Positions 1 to 5,307 of a stretch of DNA of 5,307 nt are shown here, in pieces; positions within the stretch are counted from its first letter, which is position 1; each line of letters begins with the position of its first letter. A model generated the notes under the pieces. It was not told the origin of the DNA, did no database searches, and was given only the letters and a program-made list of their open reading frames with translations. Location of the stretch: assembly GCA_014799675.1 (NCBI GenBank), contig JAAVHM010000169.1:1-5307 (forward strand), read 5' to 3'. The position numbers were made by a program, and so were the translations under genes. The DNA is from Ruminococcus sp. (lineage in GTDB: Bacteria > Bacillota > Clostridia > Oscillospirales > Ruminococcaceae).

Positions 1-1321
1 CATTGAGAGTGGTCTCGTTTTTATTTTTGCTTTTATCACCGTAATAGTATGACTTGCCGAAGCTGATTATCTTTCCGCTGTATGCGTCAAGAGTTACATT
101 TAGGTAGATGTTGTCCTTTGTATCGTCGGAGGAAGTAAATTCAAATCTCAAGCTGCGGGCAGGGTGGCTTACGCCGTAGTCGTCCGTGTAAGAGGAAATA
201 TTATTGCTCTTTAAAATAAGCTCCTTGTTGAAAACTATGTACTCGTCCGCCTTGATAATTTTGAGAGCTTCCTCATAGCTCAGATACTCGTTTTCCTTTT
301 CGAGAGCCTCTTTTTCCGCGTCGCTAAGATAGTAGTCGTCATCATCAAGAGGTTCTTCCTCTTCATATGCCGGTGCGTAATCCACATCATCGTCGTATCC
401 GTTCCATGTGTAAGCGTCGGTGTAGGAGAACTTTTCCCGATCCTCGTAAAGGGCGGTGTATTTGCCTGTTATAGCGTCTATCTCGTTTTCGCCGCCTACA
501 GTCGGCTTGTAAACAGCCAGAACATAGGGGATACTTGTGCGCTCGTCCGTCTCCTCGTTGTATTCATATCTGACGAACATATCATAGTACGCTTTCAAAG
601 GCTTGCGGGAAGCGTAAATATCCGATACCTCGTTTACCGACAGCCTTTTTGAAGCGTCGGGAAGAACTGCGTCGCTCCACCATTTCAGGGAATAATCAAG
701 CAGCTTTCCCGTGTCGCGGTCTATCGTGATACTGCCGTAGTTGCCGTTAAAGTCAATGCCGCTTTCCTTTCGGCTGATACGGTACTGAACTGTCCTGCCG
801 AAAAGCTCCATTTCGTCGGAAGTACGCTCAATAACAGGGTTTCCCTTTAAATCGGGATTAAGCTGATAAAGATACTTTTTCGCAAGCTCGTCCTGTTCCT
901 TTGCGGAAAGCTTTGCAAAGCTTGGCTTGCCGCTGCTTCTGCTGCCGTTCCAGTATACGCAATTGCTGATAAAACCGTTATAATATTCTACTGTAACATA
1001 TTCATCGGATATGTCCAGCGCATATTCAATATCATAACTGTCATAATCGTAACTGCGGTCTTCACTTTCGTCAACACGAAACCATGCAAATTGGTAATAA
1101 GTGGTCTCGTACTCCGTTTTTGTCTCGTACTTGAATTTGTCAAGCTCCTGCGGTATGTCCACCCTGCTTTTCACGTCCTGAATGGCGTTCCGCAAAGCCG
1201 TGGTCTCGGCGTTTTCCTCCGCTTTGGACGAGCTTTCCTCCGAAAACGCAGTAACGCATGGTACTGCCGAAACGGCAAGCAGCACGCTCAATGCCGCCGA
1301 AATAAGTCTTTTGAATTTCAT
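1..1321 (-). CDS. Secreted YcdB/YcdC-domain protein, C-terminus cut off by the window edge
   Basis: The frame is open for 440 codons from the ATG at 1321-1319 to the window edge, so the protein is incomplete. The start is supported by AAAGGAG at 1337-1331, nine bases upstream. Residues 1-25 form a signal peptide: basic start MKFKRL, a hydrophobic core, and a likely signal peptidase I site after V-T-A25. I see two copies of a YcdB/YcdC-like pattern. The first (about 135-290) has a helical segment with KLSAKEQDELAKKYL, a strand ending IDRDTGKLLDY, and EIDAITGKY. The second (about 346-440) starts with LSYEEALKII and ends with TLDAYSGKIISFG. Between them lies a very acidic linker (310-345). Family members are exported Firmicute proteins of unclear function, some carrying S-layer homology domains; any such domain would be beyond the edge. 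No enzyme motif is visible. Family assignment is from sequence pattern only; secretion is fairly certain. Confidence 0.5.
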   Translation of the reverse strand, partial: MKFKRLISAALSVLLAVSAVPCVTAFSEESSSKAEENAETTALRNAIQDVKSRVDIPQELDKFKYETKTEYETTYYQFAWFRVDESEDRSYDYDSYDIEYALDISDEYVTVEYYNGFISNCVYWNGSRSSGKPSFAKLSAKEQDELAKKYLYQLNPDLKGNPVIERTSDEMELFGRTVQYRISRKESGIDFNGNYGSITIDRDTGKLLDYSLKWWSDAVLPDASKRLSVNEVSDIYASRKPLKAYYDMFVRYEYNEETDERTSIPYVLAVYKPTVGGENEIDAITGKYTALYEDREKFSYTDAYTWNGYDDDVDYAPAYEEEEPLDDDDYYLSDAEKEALEKENEYLSYEEALKIIKADEYIVFNKELILKSNNISSYTDDYGVSHPARSLRFEFTSSDDTKDNIYLNVTLDAYSGKIISFGKSYYYGDKSKNKNETTLN

Positions 1322-1330
1322 ATAGCTTCT

Positions 1331-1337
1331 CTCCTTT
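1331..1337 (-). promoter_or_regulatory. Ribosome binding site of the YcdB-like gene
   Basis: Reading on the minus strand, AAAGGAG lies nine bases before the ATG at 1321. It is a near-perfect Shine-Dalgarno sequence and fixes this start over other in-frame codons, in agreement with the signal peptide that begins at this ATG. Confidence 0.8.
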
Positions 1338-1355
1338 GCTTTTTTGGGGGTTCTG

Positions 1356-1364
1356 CTTATAATA
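1356..1364 (-). promoter_or_regulatory. Weak candidate -10 region for the YcdB-like gene
   Basis: The 117-bp gap 1322-1438 is AT-rich and holds overlapping -10-like hexamers, TATTAT (1364-1359) and TATAAG (1361-1356), about 35-40 bases before the start codon. A TG lies just upstream, but no convincing -35 hexamer sits 16-18 bp away. I also see no GC-rich hairpin with a U-run that would terminate the upstream methyltransferase transcript, so read-through is possible. Nothing else is recognisable in the gap except two short C-runs on this strand (1379-1374 and 1350-1346). Confidence 0.25.
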
Positions 1365-1438
1365 CAATTCAAAGGGGGGAAATTTTTCATTTTTTTCTAT
1401 AATTTTTAAAGTTTACAATTCGGACACATTTTGTTAAA

Positions 1439-2107
1439 TTACTTTATCCCCAAAAATCCCGCCTGCATATAGGAAAGCCACAAGATTTCCGCAGCCTTGA
1501 AGCCGCAGTCCCGCATAAGCTGCAATTGCTCCGACAGGGTAATGGGAAAATATTCCTTATTGTACCTGCCGATATGCTCCTCGCACACAGCAGGAGACCT
1601 GCCCTGTTCCAACTGAAAATTTTTCCACCTGTCAAGATAAAGCCGCTTTCCGACTTCGCTGTACGGTGCAAAATTCTCAAAGCTTATGAAAATGCCGTCG
1701 GGTTTAAGGGCTTCAAAACAATTTTTCACAGCAAGCTTCCGTCCCTCCGCCGAAAAATAGTGGTTGACCTGCACCGCCGTCACTATGTCAAACTCGTTTC
1801 GGAAAGCAAGCTCCCGAACGTCACCAATGACAAATTCCGTATTTTCCGCAGAAAAGCGTCCCCTTGCAATATTCAGCATTTCCTCGGAATTATCGCAGAA
1901 AACAAATCTTTCCACATCAAAGCTTTTCAGGACGTATTCCGCTGTCTTTCCCGTGCCGCAGCCAACATCCAGCCATGATTTCGGAGGGTTCTGACAAGCC
2001 TTGACCGCGCTGACAATGTTCATAAAAAAATCATCATAGTACGGCAGGGTCTGCCGAATTTTTTCATCATATTCCGCCGAATTGAAAGCGGAGGAATTGT
2101 CGTTCAA
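1439..2107 (-). CDS. Class I SAM-dependent methyltransferase
   Basis: The product is a small cytosolic methyltransferase of the Rossmann-fold class, about 222 residues. Numbered from the longer possible start at 2125, motif I is LDVGCGTGKT (52-61), the SAM-binding glycine loop. D78 in FCDNSEEML is the expected acidic residue for the SAM ribose, GDVREL holds D102 for the adenine side, and FDIVTAVQVNHYF (112-124) is the motif IV region. The C-terminal half (ALKPDGIFISF, then a helical substrate region) is typical of the type 11/25 groups. The substrate cannot be told from sequence. Two TTG starts are possible. The one at 2125 overlaps the upstream stop as TTGA but has no good ribosome binding site; the one at 2107 has AGGTGGG six bases ahead and is preferred. 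No ATG lies near the conserved N-terminus. The gene sits directly behind the binding protein gene and is probably co-transcribed with it. Confidence 0.88.
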   Translation of the reverse strand: MNDNSSAFNSAEYDEKIRQTLPYYDDFFMNIVSAVKACQNPPKSWLDVGCGTGKTAEYVLKSFDVERFVFCDNSEEMLNIARGRFSAENTEFVIGDVRELAFRNEFDIVTAVQVNHYFSAEGRKLAVKNCFEALKPDGIFISFENFAPYSEVGKRLYLDRWKNFQLEQGRSPAVCEEHIGRYNKEYFPITLSEQLQLMRDCGFKAAEILWLSYMQAGFLGIK

Positions 2108-2113
2108 ATCGTT

Positions 2114-2120
2114 CCCACCT
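2114..2120 (-). promoter_or_regulatory. Ribosome binding site that decides the methyltransferase start
   Basis: AGGTGGG on the minus strand lies six bases before the TTG at 2107-2105, inside the 14-bp gap after the upstream TGA (2124-2122). The alternative TTG at 2125-2123 has only a poor GAGG about 13 bases upstream. This site is the reason for choosing the shorter protein. Confidence 0.6.
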
Positions 2121-2121
2121 A

Positions 2122-3735
2122 TCAATCAAAATATTTCGCCTCGCCGAACCAGACCGTGTCGTCAAAGGGATAGTACGCCAGATCGGCGGCGTCCTTTCCG
2201 CAGACAAGATAACTGCTCTCATAGCAAATCGGAATAAACAGGTAATTATCAATAATACGCGTCTCCGCAGTACGGAAACGCTCCGTACCCTCAGATATGC
2301 TCACGGCAGTTTTGGAGCTGTTCAAAACCGACATAAGCTCGGGGACTTCGCCGCTTCTGAAATAGCTTTGACTTACAAAATTCTCCAAAAACTCGTATGC
2401 GGAATCCTGCTCCGCCGTAAGCATGGCAAGAAGAATTTCGTAATCGCCGTTCTCAATTTTTTCATTGTACTCTGTTTCCGAGACCACCTCAACGCCGCAG
2501 TCGAAAAGCAGATTTTCCCGCCAGTAATCGGTTATCTCGTAAATCGTATCAACCCCCGAAAAGCTGTCGGGGACGGTTATTTTCACATTGTCGACAGCGT
2601 CCAGCCGCATAGTTTTAAGAGAATTTTCCCAAAGCTCCGCAAAGCTTGCGTCGTAAATGGAAAGCGTCCTGTCGGGAACAAGTTCACGATAACTCTTGCC
2701 CTGCATAGTTATTCCCGACGGAATAACACCGTATGCGGCAGTCAGACCCGTGAACAGATTTCGGGAATACTCGTCCCGATTAAGTGATTTTGCAAGCGCC
2801 TCACGGAGAGGTCTGCCGCTAAAATAACGGGAATTGGGATTGAAAACAAGACCCGCCGTCTTACTGTAGTTTGAATAGGAAACGGTTTCCTCAAAAAGCC
2901 TTTCGTCATACCTGTCAGTAATGCAGCAGTCGGTGTTCCCCGCCAAAAAGTCGGCACGGTCGGAACTGCCGTCCCCCGTTATAAAAAAGTTCAGGCTGTA
3001 GGGATAGACATAGCTTTTGTCGGAGTAGGAAATGTTCCGCCGCATTATCAGGTAGTTGTTGTCCCAGTAGGGGTCAAAATTCCATTCCTTCAGATAGAAC
3101 GCTCCGTTGGAAGCGACCGCGTCCGCCGCCATGCCGTACCTGCCCTTTGAAAACACAAAGAATTTCTCACAGCAGGGCATTGCGGGACTTCCTGCAAGCA
3201 GAGACAAAAAGTCGTAATAAGGGTACTCTAACGTAAATTCCACGGTGTATTCGTCCAAGGCTTTCACGCCAAGCTCGTCAATACTTTTAGTACCGTTCAA
3301 TACTGCGCTTCCGTTTTTTATGCAGATATAATCCTTGCCGTAGGGCGAACCTATTTCGGGGTCGAAAAGCCTGTGGAAAGCGTACACAAAATCCGCCGAC
3401 GTGACAGGCTCGGAAAATTCCGCAAGGCTCTCCCATTCCTGTCCCTGCTTCAAATAAAAGGTATATGTCAAGCCGTCCTCGGACATATCAAAGCTTTCCG
3501 CCGCCGCGGGGACGATCCCACCCTCGGGCATAACTCTGACCAGTCCCTCAAGCATATTTTCTATGATGATAAGTGACTCCTTGTCCTCGGCAAGCTGTGG
3601 GTCAAGGTTTCGGGGGTTGTTCTCGATATTCATTTTAAAAATGTGACCCGAACCGTCGTCCTCTGTGCAGGAGGGAAATATTACCGCCAAAAATAAAAGC
3701 AAAAAAATAAATGCTGTACGTCGAATATGTTTCAA
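2122..3735 (-). CDS. Oligopeptide-type ABC transporter substrate-binding lipoprotein (SBP family 5)
   Basis: The product (537 residues from the preferred start) resembles OppA/DppA-type binding proteins, which capture peptides or similar ligands outside the membrane for an ABC importer. Numbered from the TTG at 3735: the N-terminus MKHIRR plus a hydrophobic core ends at FPSC with C23, a probable but unusual lipobox. Family landmarks follow in the expected order: NLDP (43-46), EGL (63-65), SEDGLTYTF (85-93), VTSADFVYAFHRLFDP (111-126), LGVKALDEYTVEFTL (155-169) and SNGAF (209-213). Length is normal for the family. In-frame ATGs at 3777 and 3753 would add 14 or 6 residues, but the first overlaps the promoter -10 and neither has a ribosome binding site. 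The TTG has AGGAG seven bases ahead. No permease or ATPase genes are in the window, so the protein either serves a transporter encoded elsewhere or acts as a sensor. Ligand unknown. Confidence 0.9.
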   Translation of the reverse strand: MKHIRRTAFIFLLLFLAVIFPSCTEDDGSGHIFKMNIENNPRNLDPQLAEDKESLIIIENMLEGLVRVMPEGGIVPAAAESFDMSEDGLTYTFYLKQGQEWESLAEFSEPVTSADFVYAFHRLFDPEIGSPYGKDYICIKNGSAVLNGTKSIDELGVKALDEYTVEFTLEYPYYDFLSLLAGSPAMPCCEKFFVFSKGRYGMAADAVASNGAFYLKEWNFDPYWDNNYLIMRRNISYSDKSYVYPYSLNFFITGDGSSDRADFLAGNTDCCITDRYDERLFEETVSYSNYSKTAGLVFNPNSRYFSGRPLREALAKSLNRDEYSRNLFTGLTAAYGVIPSGITMQGKSYRELVPDRTLSIYDASFAELWENSLKTMRLDAVDNVKITVPDSFSGVDTIYEITDYWRENLLFDCGVEVVSETEYNEKIENGDYEILLAMLTAEQDSAYEFLENFVSQSYFRSGEVPELMSVLNSSKTAVSISEGTERFRTAETRIIDNYLFIPICYESSYLVCGKDAADLAYYPFDDTVWFGEAKYFD

Positions 3736-3742
3736 GGCAATG

Positions 3743-3747
3743 CTCCT
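3743..3747 (-). promoter_or_regulatory. Ribosome binding site that decides the binding-protein start
   Basis: AGGAG on the minus strand is seven bases before the TTG at 3735-3733. It lies downstream of the in-frame ATGs at 3777 and 3753, neither of which has a Shine-Dalgarno sequence, so translation most likely begins at the TTG and gives a compact lipoprotein signal peptide. Confidence 0.7.
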
Positions 3748-3767
3748 CTTCATTTTATCATATTCTA

Positions 3768-3796
3768 AATATAGCATTTTTTTTTATAATTTGCAA
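3768..3796 (-). promoter_or_regulatory. Sigma-A-type promoter with extended -10 for the binding protein/methyltransferase pair
   Basis: On the minus strand, TTGCAA (3796-3791, four of six matches to TTGACA) is followed after exactly 17 bp by TATATT (3773-3768, five of six matches to TATAAT). A TG one base ahead of the hexamer makes an extended -10. The predicted start of transcription is near A3761, giving a leader of about 26 nt that contains AGGAG and leads into the TTG start. The -35 begins four bases after the nrdG stop codon, and no terminator hairpin separates the two genes, so some read-through from nrdG is possible. Confidence 0.7.
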
Positions 3797-3799
3797 GTG

Positions 3800-4312
3800 T
3801 TATATGTCCGTTTCAACAACTTTTTTTTCGGCAAGACTTTTTTTCACGTCGATTATCCGCTGATTTGAGCTGCCGCGGAATTTCAGCAGTATGTCCCGCT
3901 TGTCAAGCTCAAAAGGACCGTCCACCATATAATCGGTTACGGACAGCAGTTCGCTGTAAAAATTTTCCGCAGTTGCGTTTTCCGTAAGGTACTCAAACTT
4001 GTAGCCCGTATAGGTCACAATATTCATGCCAAGCTTTTTTATCTCCAGAGCAAGCTCATAAAGCTGCTTCGCCTGACAAAAAGGCTCGCCGCCGCTGAAC
4101 GTTACGCCGTCCAAAAGCGGGTTGCCCTTTATCTTTTCAAGGAGACTTTCAAGGGTAACATCTTCGCCGCCCTCAAAGTCGTGAGTGTGGGGGTTGTGAC
4201 AGCCCTTGCAGCGGTGAGGGCAGCCCTGCACAAAAATCGTAAATCGCATTCCCGGACCGTCCACAATTGAGTCGTTGACCGTCCCCGCAAGTCTTAATGT
4301 ATCGCTAAGCAT
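3800..4312 (-). CDS. nrdG: Anaerobic ribonucleoside-triphosphate reductase activating protein
   Basis: NrdG is a radical SAM enzyme that uses a 4Fe-4S cluster and S-adenosylmethionine to install the glycyl radical on the class III reductase NrdD, allowing deoxynucleotide synthesis without oxygen. In this 170-residue protein the cluster motif CPHRCKGC supplies C31, C35 and C38 (CX3CX2C). The N-terminal segment VDGPGMRFTIFVQG precedes it as in the family. SGGEP (73-77) is the SAM-binding GGE motif, and VDGPF with FRGSSNQRIIDV near the C-terminus is a family hallmark. Length is close to known NrdG proteins (about 155-180). The ATG at 4312 has AGGAAG (4326-4321) eight bases ahead. The usual partner nrdD is not adjacent on either side. 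A long hairpin fills the leader upstream. Identification is secure; a related glycyl-radical activase is a less likely alternative. Confidence 0.95.
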   Translation of the reverse strand: MLSDTLRLAGTVNDSIVDGPGMRFTIFVQGCPHRCKGCHNPHTHDFEGGEDVTLESLLEKIKGNPLLDGVTFSGGEPFCQAKQLYELALEIKKLGMNIVTYTGYKFEYLTENATAENFYSELLSVTDYMVDGPFELDKRDILLKFRGSSNQRIIDVKKSLAEKKVVETDI

Positions 4313-4330
4313 ATTTTCAACTTCCTATCC

Positions 4331-4426
4331 TATTTCACTTCCAATGTATATACAAAAAATTCTGCACAAAAACCATACACGCAAGTTTTTGTTTGAATTT
4401 TTTGTATACATTCAGGTCGTGAAATA
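4331..4426 (-). repeat. Long imperfect inverted repeat (hairpin) in the nrdG leader
   Basis: Three paired blocks nest inside 96 bp. The outer arm is TATTTCAC (4331-4338) with GTGAAATA (4419-4426). The middle arm is 4343-4362 with 4395-4412, 18 matched pairs apart from a two-base TA insertion in the left copy. The inner arm is ACAAAAAC (4366-4373) with GTTTTTGT (4385-4392), closing on an 11-base loop (4374-4384). Unpaired interruptions are 4/6 and 3/2 bases. Each middle arm also holds its own small palindrome, TGTATATACA on the left and TGTATACA on the right. In the nrdG transcript the fold would end four bases before the AGGAAG ribosome binding site. It could be a leader structure, an operator pair or a small transposon-like repeat with TA at both ends. 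It is AT-rich and lacks a terminal U-run, so it is not a standard terminator. Confidence 0.75.
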
Positions 4427-4429
4427 GTA

Positions 4430-5113
4430 TTACTGTTTTATAATTTTTGCAATATCGTCATTCTTGCCCGCAAGTCCCAGCGCGCTGTCCACGGGCATGG
4501 AAAAGCATATCCCACGGTAATCGGTGCGTATCCCCGCTTTGTCAAGGATAGTCTGCATGATATTTTCCCTGTCCTCACTGTCCACAACGATAAGGACGAT
4601 ATCCTTTTCGGGCTGAATGGAGATACCGAGGAACTTTGCGGCTTCCTCTCCCCCAAGTCCCAAGCCGTGGAGCAAAGTTCCGCCCCGCGCGCCTGCGGCT
4701 TTGGAGGCTTCCTTTACCGCTTCAAAGCCTCCCCTGTCCACTATGGTAATTATAAGCTCGTGCTTCGGCTCGGTCATTTCGGCGTCTGCCTCCTTTTCGG
4801 CGTTTGTTCCGTTCAGGGCGAACGCCAGTCCCGACGCCCCCGAAACGGGTACTGTAAAGGCAATTCCCGTACCCGCTTGACTAAGGGAAAGCCTGTTGTT
4901 AAAAATCCTGTACAAATTAATAACTGCGTCGTTTGCCGCAAAGGTCACGGCAATTATTTTCTTGTTGTCGCCCAAGCCCAGATAGTCCAGCATTGCGCTG
5001 TCCGCAGAGCCGTGACCGTGGAGCAAAAAGCGGCAGGGAAGATTTTCCTTTTCATAAATATCCTTGATAGTTTGTCTGTAACCGTAGTCGGCTATCAAAA
5101 ACATTGCTTTCAT
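4430..5113 (-). CDS. Tandem-domain P-II-like signalling protein
   Basis: P-II-type proteins are small cytosolic sensors that bind nucleotides or metabolites and control transporters and enzymes. This 227-residue protein is about twice the size of one P-II unit and contains two related halves, roughly 3-100 and 118-216. Aligning them at an offset of 117-118 pairs D9-x-G11 with D126-x-G128, LHGHG (31-35) with LHGLG (148-152), LG (45-46) with LG (162-163), GIAF (83-86) with GICF (201-204), PV (89-90) with PV (207-208) and GLA (95-97) with GLA (213-215). The second half has an ARGGT motif (142-146) that the first half lacks. A linker rich in E, D, K and A (about 101-117) joins them. The ATG overlaps the upstream stop as ATGA, with AAAGGAG (5129-5123) nine bases ahead, so translation is probably coupled to the membrane protein it likely regulates. 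Ligand is unknown. Confidence 0.85.
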   Translation of the reverse strand: MKAMFLIADYGYRQTIKDIYEKENLPCRFLLHGHGSADSAMLDYLGLGDNKKIIAVTFAANDAVINLYRIFNNRLSLSQAGTGIAFTVPVSGASGLAFALNGTNAEKEADAEMTEPKHELIITIVDRGGFEAVKEASKAAGARGGTLLHGLGLGGEEAAKFLGISIQPEKDIVLIVVDSEDRENIMQTILDKAGIRTDYRGICFSMPVDSALGLAGKNDDIAKIIKQ

Positions 5114-5307
5114 ACGCCTGCGCTCCTTTCAACCGTTTTTACAAACACGGCTTTGTCGCAGCTTTCGTCAAGCACGATGGGGAAAACGGCTTGCCCGATA
5201 TGTATAGTCTGAACCGCCTTTTCGGAAGAAGCGGCAGTCTTTTTGGACATACTTATAAGTCCCAAGATCTGTATTGTCAGAAGCGGGGTCATTGCAACCA
5301 TTGCAAC
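5110..5307 (-). CDS. C-terminal end of a DUF1538/UmpAB-like membrane protein (N-terminus outside the window)
   Basis: Only the last 65 codons and the TGA stop (5112-5110) are present. The frame is open to the window edge, so the internal ATG at 5301 is not the start. The fragment begins with a hydrophobic stretch, VAMVAMTPLLTIQILGL, that looks like the end of a final transmembrane helix. A basic residue pair then leads into a polar tail of about 45 residues, which is probably cytosolic. Helix endings of the form VAMTPLxTIQxLGL are what I recall from DUF1538 proteins, reported as two-part Na+/H+ antiporters (UmpAB), which are often encoded next to P-II-like genes. The ATGA overlap with the tandem P-II-like gene fits that arrangement. 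Membrane location is well supported; the family call rests on a short fragment plus context, so it is moderate. Confidence 0.6.
   Translation of the reverse strand, partial: VAMVAMTPLLTIQILGLISMSKKTAASSEKAVQTIHIGQAVFPIVLDESCDKAVFVKTVERSAGV
5123..5129 (-). promoter_or_regulatory. Ribosome binding site of the P-II-like gene
   Basis: AAAGGAG on the minus strand lies nine bases before the ATG at 5113-5111, inside the end of the upstream membrane-protein gene. It supports the overlapping ATGA start and allows independent as well as coupled initiation. Confidence 0.75.

Noticed and set aside
890..935. Local inverted AAGCTT-rich stretch inside the YcdB-like gene
   Set aside because: AAGCTT recurs across all genes here because of common Lys-Leu and Ser-Phe codon pairs, so the short symmetry is expected from coding content.
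1140..1367. Short minus-strand frame overlapping the start of the YcdB-like gene
   Set aside because: It is out of frame with a long gene that has a signal peptide and ribosome binding site, and its translation is low-complexity and basic.
1526..1978. Plus-strand open frame opposite the methyltransferase
   Set aside because: It is antisense to a gene with clear SAM-binding motifs, has no recognisable domain, and reads like a reverse-complement shadow.
4331..4426. NrdR-box pair controlling nrdG
   Set aside because: NrdR boxes carry ACAC...GTGT-type ends around an AT core and sit about three helix turns apart. The palindromes here lack those ends and their centres are about 57 bp apart.
4331..4426. 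Rho-independent terminator after the P-II-like gene
   Set aside because: The stems are almost entirely A/T, the outer arm is followed by GGATAGG rather than a U-run, and the only U-run lies inside a stem.
4617..5212. Plus-strand open frames opposite the P-II-like gene
   Set aside because: They mirror a well-supported gene with duplicated domains and show no motif or convincing ribosome binding site.
1..5307. Defence system, CRISPR array, insertion sequence or tRNA
   Set aside because: I looked for repeat-spacer periodicity, transposase motifs, toxin-antitoxin-like gene pairs and tRNA-like folds and found none.

Overview
The window looks like a chromosomal segment from an anaerobic Gram-positive bacterium, most likely a clostridial/ruminococcal Firmicute. 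The reasons are an anaerobic ribonucleotide reductase activase (NrdG), a secreted YcdB/YcdC-type protein, a lipoprotein-like oligopeptide-binding protein, strong AGGAG-type ribosome binding sites, two likely TTG starts, and AT-rich gaps next to moderately GC-balanced genes. The genus is an inference that I cannot confirm.

All six genes lie on the minus strand, so transcription runs from high to low coordinates. In that order: (1) the last 65 codons of a membrane protein resembling the C-terminus of DUF1538/UmpAB proteins (5110-5307); (2) a 227-residue P-II-like signalling protein made of two tandem P-II-like halves, starting inside the stop codon of gene 1 (4430-5113); (3) a gap of about 117 bp filled by a long imperfect hairpin (4331-4426); (4) nrdG (3800-4312); (5) a strong-looking sigma-A promoter (3768-3796) driving an oligopeptide-binding-type lipoprotein (2122-3735); (6) a class I SAM-dependent methyltransferase directly behind it (1439-2107, or 2125 with the longer start); (7) after another AT-rich gap, a large exported YcdB/YcdC-domain protein that runs off the left edge (1-1321).

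Two co-transcribed pairs are visible. The DUF1538-like transporter and the P-II-like protein share an ATGA stop/start overlap, which fits a membrane transporter with its cytosolic regulator. The solute-binding lipoprotein and the methyltransferase are 14 bp apart (or overlap), so they probably share the 3768-3796 promoter. NrdG sits between these pairs without its usual partner NrdD, and the YcdB-like gene appears to be transcribed separately. No RNA gene, insertion sequence, CRISPR array or plus-strand gene is supported.

The least ordinary items are the tandem P-II-like protein with one degenerate half, the long hairpin before nrdG, and the methyltransferase coupled to a binding protein that has no permease or ATPase genes nearby. 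No clearly new multi-gene system is evident.
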